Shown: one piece after another, positions 61,980-64,000 of the stretch
Layout: each line of letters starts with the position of its first letter
Numbering within the stretch: the stretch's first letter is position 1
Source: Rhizobium sp. WYJ-E13
Lineage (GTDB): Bacteria > Pseudomonadota > Alphaproteobacteria > Rhizobiales > Rhizobiaceae
Assembly (NCBI RefSeq): GCF_018987265.1
Contig: NZ_CP076853.1
Span: 1,674,001-1,738,000 of the forward strand
Length of the DNA: 64,000 nt
Reading direction: 5' to 3'
Translations under genes and position numbers: made by a program
Notes under the pieces: generated by a model
The model's input: only the letters and a program-made list of their open reading frames with translations
The model's database searches: none
What the model was told of the DNA's origin: nothing

Positions 61980-62806
61980 GCTACGCCGAAACATTGATCC
62001 CGCCGCAGCCGGCACCGCGGGCGGTGGCAAAGCCGATGACGGCTGCCCGCCTCGGCGGATACATCCTCGTCGCGTTCTGGGCGCTGCTCGCGGCGCTGCT
62101 GATCTTCACCGTCATCAATGGCTGGGATCCGGAGAAGTTCACGCGCTACGGGCCGCGCTACCTGCATGGCCTCTGGGTGACGCTGAGCATTGTTACGCTG
62201 TCCGTCTTCTTCGGCGCCATCCTGTCGCTGCCGCTTGCCATGGCCCGCCTGTCGAACAACCGGGTGCTGAACTGGCTGGCCTACGGCTATATCTATTTCT
62301 TCCGCGGGACGCCGCTGCTCGCCCAGCTCTTCCTCGTCTATTACGGCCTCGGTGCGTTCCGGCCGCAGCTGGAATCAGTCGGTCTCTGGTGGTTCTTCCG
62401 CGATGCCTGGTTTTGCGGCGTCTTCGCCATGACCATCAATACCGCGGCCTATCAGGCGGAGATCCTGCGCGGCGCCATCGAAAGCGTACCGTATGGCCAG
62501 CGAGAGGCCGCCGCCGCCCTCGGCATCCACAAGACTATCGCCTTCCGCAAGATCATCCTGCCGCAGGCCTTCATCGTGGCGCTGCGCCCGTATGGCAACG
62601 AGATCATCCTGCTGATCAAGGGCTCGGCGGTCGTCGCCATCATCACTGTGCTCGACCTGATGGGCGAGACGCGCTACGCCTTCTCGCGCACGTTCGATTA
62701 CCAGACCTATCTGTGGGCGGCGATCTTCTATCTCGCCATCGTGGAGGCGCTGCGCCACCTCTGGAACTGGATCGAGCGCCGTCTGACGCGCCACCTGAAG
62801 CGATGA
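61976..62806 (+). CDS. Polar amino acid ABC permease, HisM/OccM type
   Basis: 276-residue permease with the conserved YFFRGTPLLAQLFLVYYGLG and the EAA loop GAIESVPYGQREAAAALGIHKTIAFRKIILPQAF. It pairs with the upstream permease as a heterodimer. No ATPase gene follows, so the nucleotide-binding subunit must be encoded elsewhere or shared with another importer. Confidence 0.93.
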   Translation: MSYAETLIPPQPAPRAVAKPMTAARLGGYILVAFWALLAALLIFTVINGWDPEKFTRYGPRYLHGLWVTLSIVTLSVFFGAILSLPLAMARLSNNRVLNWLAYGYIYFFRGTPLLAQLFLVYYGLGAFRPQLESVGLWWFFRDAWFCGVFAMTINTAAYQAEILRGAIESVPYGQREAAAALGIHKTIAFRKIILPQAFIVALRPYGNEIILLIKGSAVVAIITVLDLMGETRYAFSRTFDYQTYLWAAIFYLAIVEALRHLWNWIERRLTRHLKR

Positions 62807-62814
62807 AGAAATTT

Positions 62815-62840
62815 GGCAGCACTCTCCTATTGCTGCTGCC
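62815..62840 (+). terminator. Hairpin after the permease operon
   Basis: GGCAGCA and TGCTGCC pair across a 12-base loop, 9 bases after the stop codon. The following T content is low, so it is a weak terminator candidate marking the end of the operon. Confidence 0.45.
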
Positions 62841-62967
62841 AAGCCTTTGAAATCAAAACAAATAGCTCTTTCTCCCTGCATCTGTCAAGCTTCGGTTAAC
62901 CACCGCATGATTTCATTTCATGTGGCGCTAACAAGCGCGGAGTGGGAACAAGAAGAAGCGAGACAAA

Positions 62968-63234
62968 ATGCACAAGGACATGGAAAAACAGCTTGAGGGC
63001 TATGGGCTGACGACGGCCCAGATCCTCTATCGCATGCCGGATCACCCGGCCTTTCTCCAGACCTATATCTGGCAGGACTACGACCTCGCCCCGGACTTTC
63101 CGGAAATGCGCGGTTTTCTGAAGTTCTGGCAGGAGAAGCTGGACGGACCGCTGCATTCGGTGCGCTATATCCACCGCAGGCTCATTTCGGCAACGGAGTG
63201 GCGCTCTCTTAAGGGCGAATTCATATTGCACTGA
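62968..63234 (+). CDS. usg: Usg family protein
   Basis: 88-residue Usg protein, a small family found in alphaproteobacteria and originally noted near tryptophan genes: LEGYGLTTAQILYRMPDHPAFLQTYIWQDYDLAPDFPEMRGFLKFWQEKLDGPLHSVRYIH matches the full domain. Function unknown. It stands alone here between the importer and a methyltransferase gene. Confidence 0.92.
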   Translation: MHKDMEKQLEGYGLTTAQILYRMPDHPAFLQTYIWQDYDLAPDFPEMRGFLKFWQEKLDGPLHSVRYIHRRLISATEWRSLKGEFILH

Positions 63235-63277
63235 GATTGCAGTTGCGATGGTAAGCTGTGGGCTCTAAAACGCCCGC

Positions 63278-64000
63278 ATGAACAAAAAGAAGATCGACGA
63301 AGAGGCTCTCGCGGAAGCCTATAACCGCGCTCTTGCGCTTGAAAAGGCCGGCGATATCGATGCTGCCGTGGACGCCTATCAGGAAGTCCTGGCAATCGAT
63401 CCCGACGATCACGGCGGCGCGGCCGTCCGTATTGCCTCCATGGGCCGCGGCGAAACGCCGGTTCGCGCACCGGACGCCTATGTCGAAACCCTCTTCGATC
63501 AGCATGCCGAAGTCTTCGAGGACGTGCTGGTGGAACAGCTCGGCTATCACGTGCCGATGCTCGTGCGCCAGCGCCTGCAGGATCTGAAGCTCGGCCCCTT
63601 CAAGCGCATGCTCGATCTCGGCTGCGGCACGGGCCTCACCGGCACTGCGCTGAACGATCTCTGCGAGGAGATGATCGGCATCGACATCTCCGAAAACATG
63701 GTCGTCATCGCCGACGAGAAGGAAGTCTATGAGACGCTCTTCGTCGCCGAGGTCGAGGATTTCCTCGACGACAATGACGAGGACCCCTTCGACCTGATCA
63801 CCGCCACCGACGTGCTGCCCTATCTCGGCGCGCTCGAACCGCTCTTCTTCGGCGCTGCCGAGAATATGAACACCGGCGGCATCTTCATCTTCTCTTCGGA
63901 AACCCTGCCCGACAGGCTGGCGGACGGCCGCCCCTATATGGTCGGCCCGCACCAGCGCTTCATCCACACCGAGACCTATATCCGCGAACGCCTGGCCGCC
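63278..64000 (+). CDS. TPR-containing class I methyltransferase, 3' end outside window
   Basis: At least 241 residues, open to the window edge. The N-terminus forms a tetratricopeptide-like helix pair (ALAEAYNRALALEKAGDIDAAVDAYQEVLAIDPDD). A Methyltransf-type domain follows with motif I MLDLGCGTGLTGTAL, the SAM-binding acid in IGIDIS, and motif post-II TATDVLPYLG. The YVETLFDQHAEVFEDVLVEQLGYHVP linker is typical of this COG4976-like family. Substrate unknown. Confidence 0.9.
   Translation, partial: MNKKKIDEEALAEAYNRALALEKAGDIDAAVDAYQEVLAIDPDDHGGAAVRIASMGRGETPVRAPDAYVETLFDQHAEVFEDVLVEQLGYHVPMLVRQRLQDLKLGPFKRMLDLGCGTGLTGTALNDLCEEMIGIDISENMVVIADEKEVYETLFVAEVEDFLDDNDEDPFDLITATDVLPYLGALEPLFFGAAENMNTGGIFIFSSETLPDRLADGRPYMVGPHQRFIHTETYIRERLAA

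Noticed and set aside
61879..62850. 323-codon frame overlapping the HisM-type permease
   Set aside because: An out-of-frame reading of the permease gene; the Arg/Pro/Ala-rich product has no domain.

Overview
The window looks like chromosomal DNA of a Rhizobium-type alphaproteobacterium (Rhizobiaceae). The evidence is high GC with strong G/C third positions, a fumC/L,D-transpeptidase/gph neighbourhood, ugp-type and OccT/HisQM-type ABC systems, FNR/FixK-type anaeroboxes, the Usg protein, and two intergenic inverted-repeat elements that I associate with rhizobial genomes. No phage, IS element, CRISPR array, rRNA or tRNA gene was seen. The species assignment is inference.

Layout: 1-8 kb carries housekeeping genes: 3' part of gph, a YcbB-type L,D-transpeptidase, class II (fumC) and class I fumarases side by side, and a GGDEF cyclase behind a perfect TTGAT-N4-ATCAA anaerobox. 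8-13.7 kb has a GH15 glucoamylase divergent from a polyphosphate-glucokinase-like ROK kinase, a methyltransferase and chrA. 13.9-21 kb is an envelope-related island: a DUF1254 protein, a LysE exporter, a Cys-rich/OmpA-like/DUF4239 operon, an MltF-like lytic transglycosylase and a sulfatase missing its C-terminal half. Three copies of an 18-bp motif, GTTTACnGTwACGTACTT, sit in front of the DUF1254 gene, the Cys-rich operon and the sulfatase, always in the same orientation to the gene, and suggest an undescribed regulon.

21-30 kb holds two LysR-controlled catabolic modules: a PrpF/4-oxalomesaconate-tautomerase-like isomerase with a NitT/TauT-type ABC importer, and a TauE/SafE exporter next to a ThDP-dependent acetolactate-synthase-like enzyme. 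30-37 kb is a mosaic of small secreted or membrane proteins (including a DUF2092 operon behind a second anaerobox), an outer-membrane barrel, DUF1232, a 2'-5' RNA ligase-like protein, a K+ channel, a Ca2+/H+ antiporter, a cupin, and decayed LysR and GFA fragments. 37-45 kb is a ugpBAEC-type operon with two tandem glycerophosphodiesterases, divergent from a ROK repressor.

45-47 kb carries a divergent MetRS paralogue preceded by what looks like a classical attenuator: a short reading frame with Met codons, a competing pairing and an intrinsic terminator. 47-52 kb has a PNPOx-like protein, an alpha/beta hydrolase divergent from MarR, LtrA, DUF971 and moaA. 52-57.7 kb has CsbD, a large chemoreceptor, an EamA transporter, mobA and mobB. 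57.7-64 kb has a 722-residue OmpA-type protein with a P/Q/E/A-rich spacer, a polar amino acid importer (binding protein plus two permeases, no ATPase), usg and a TPR-methyltransferase that runs off the end.
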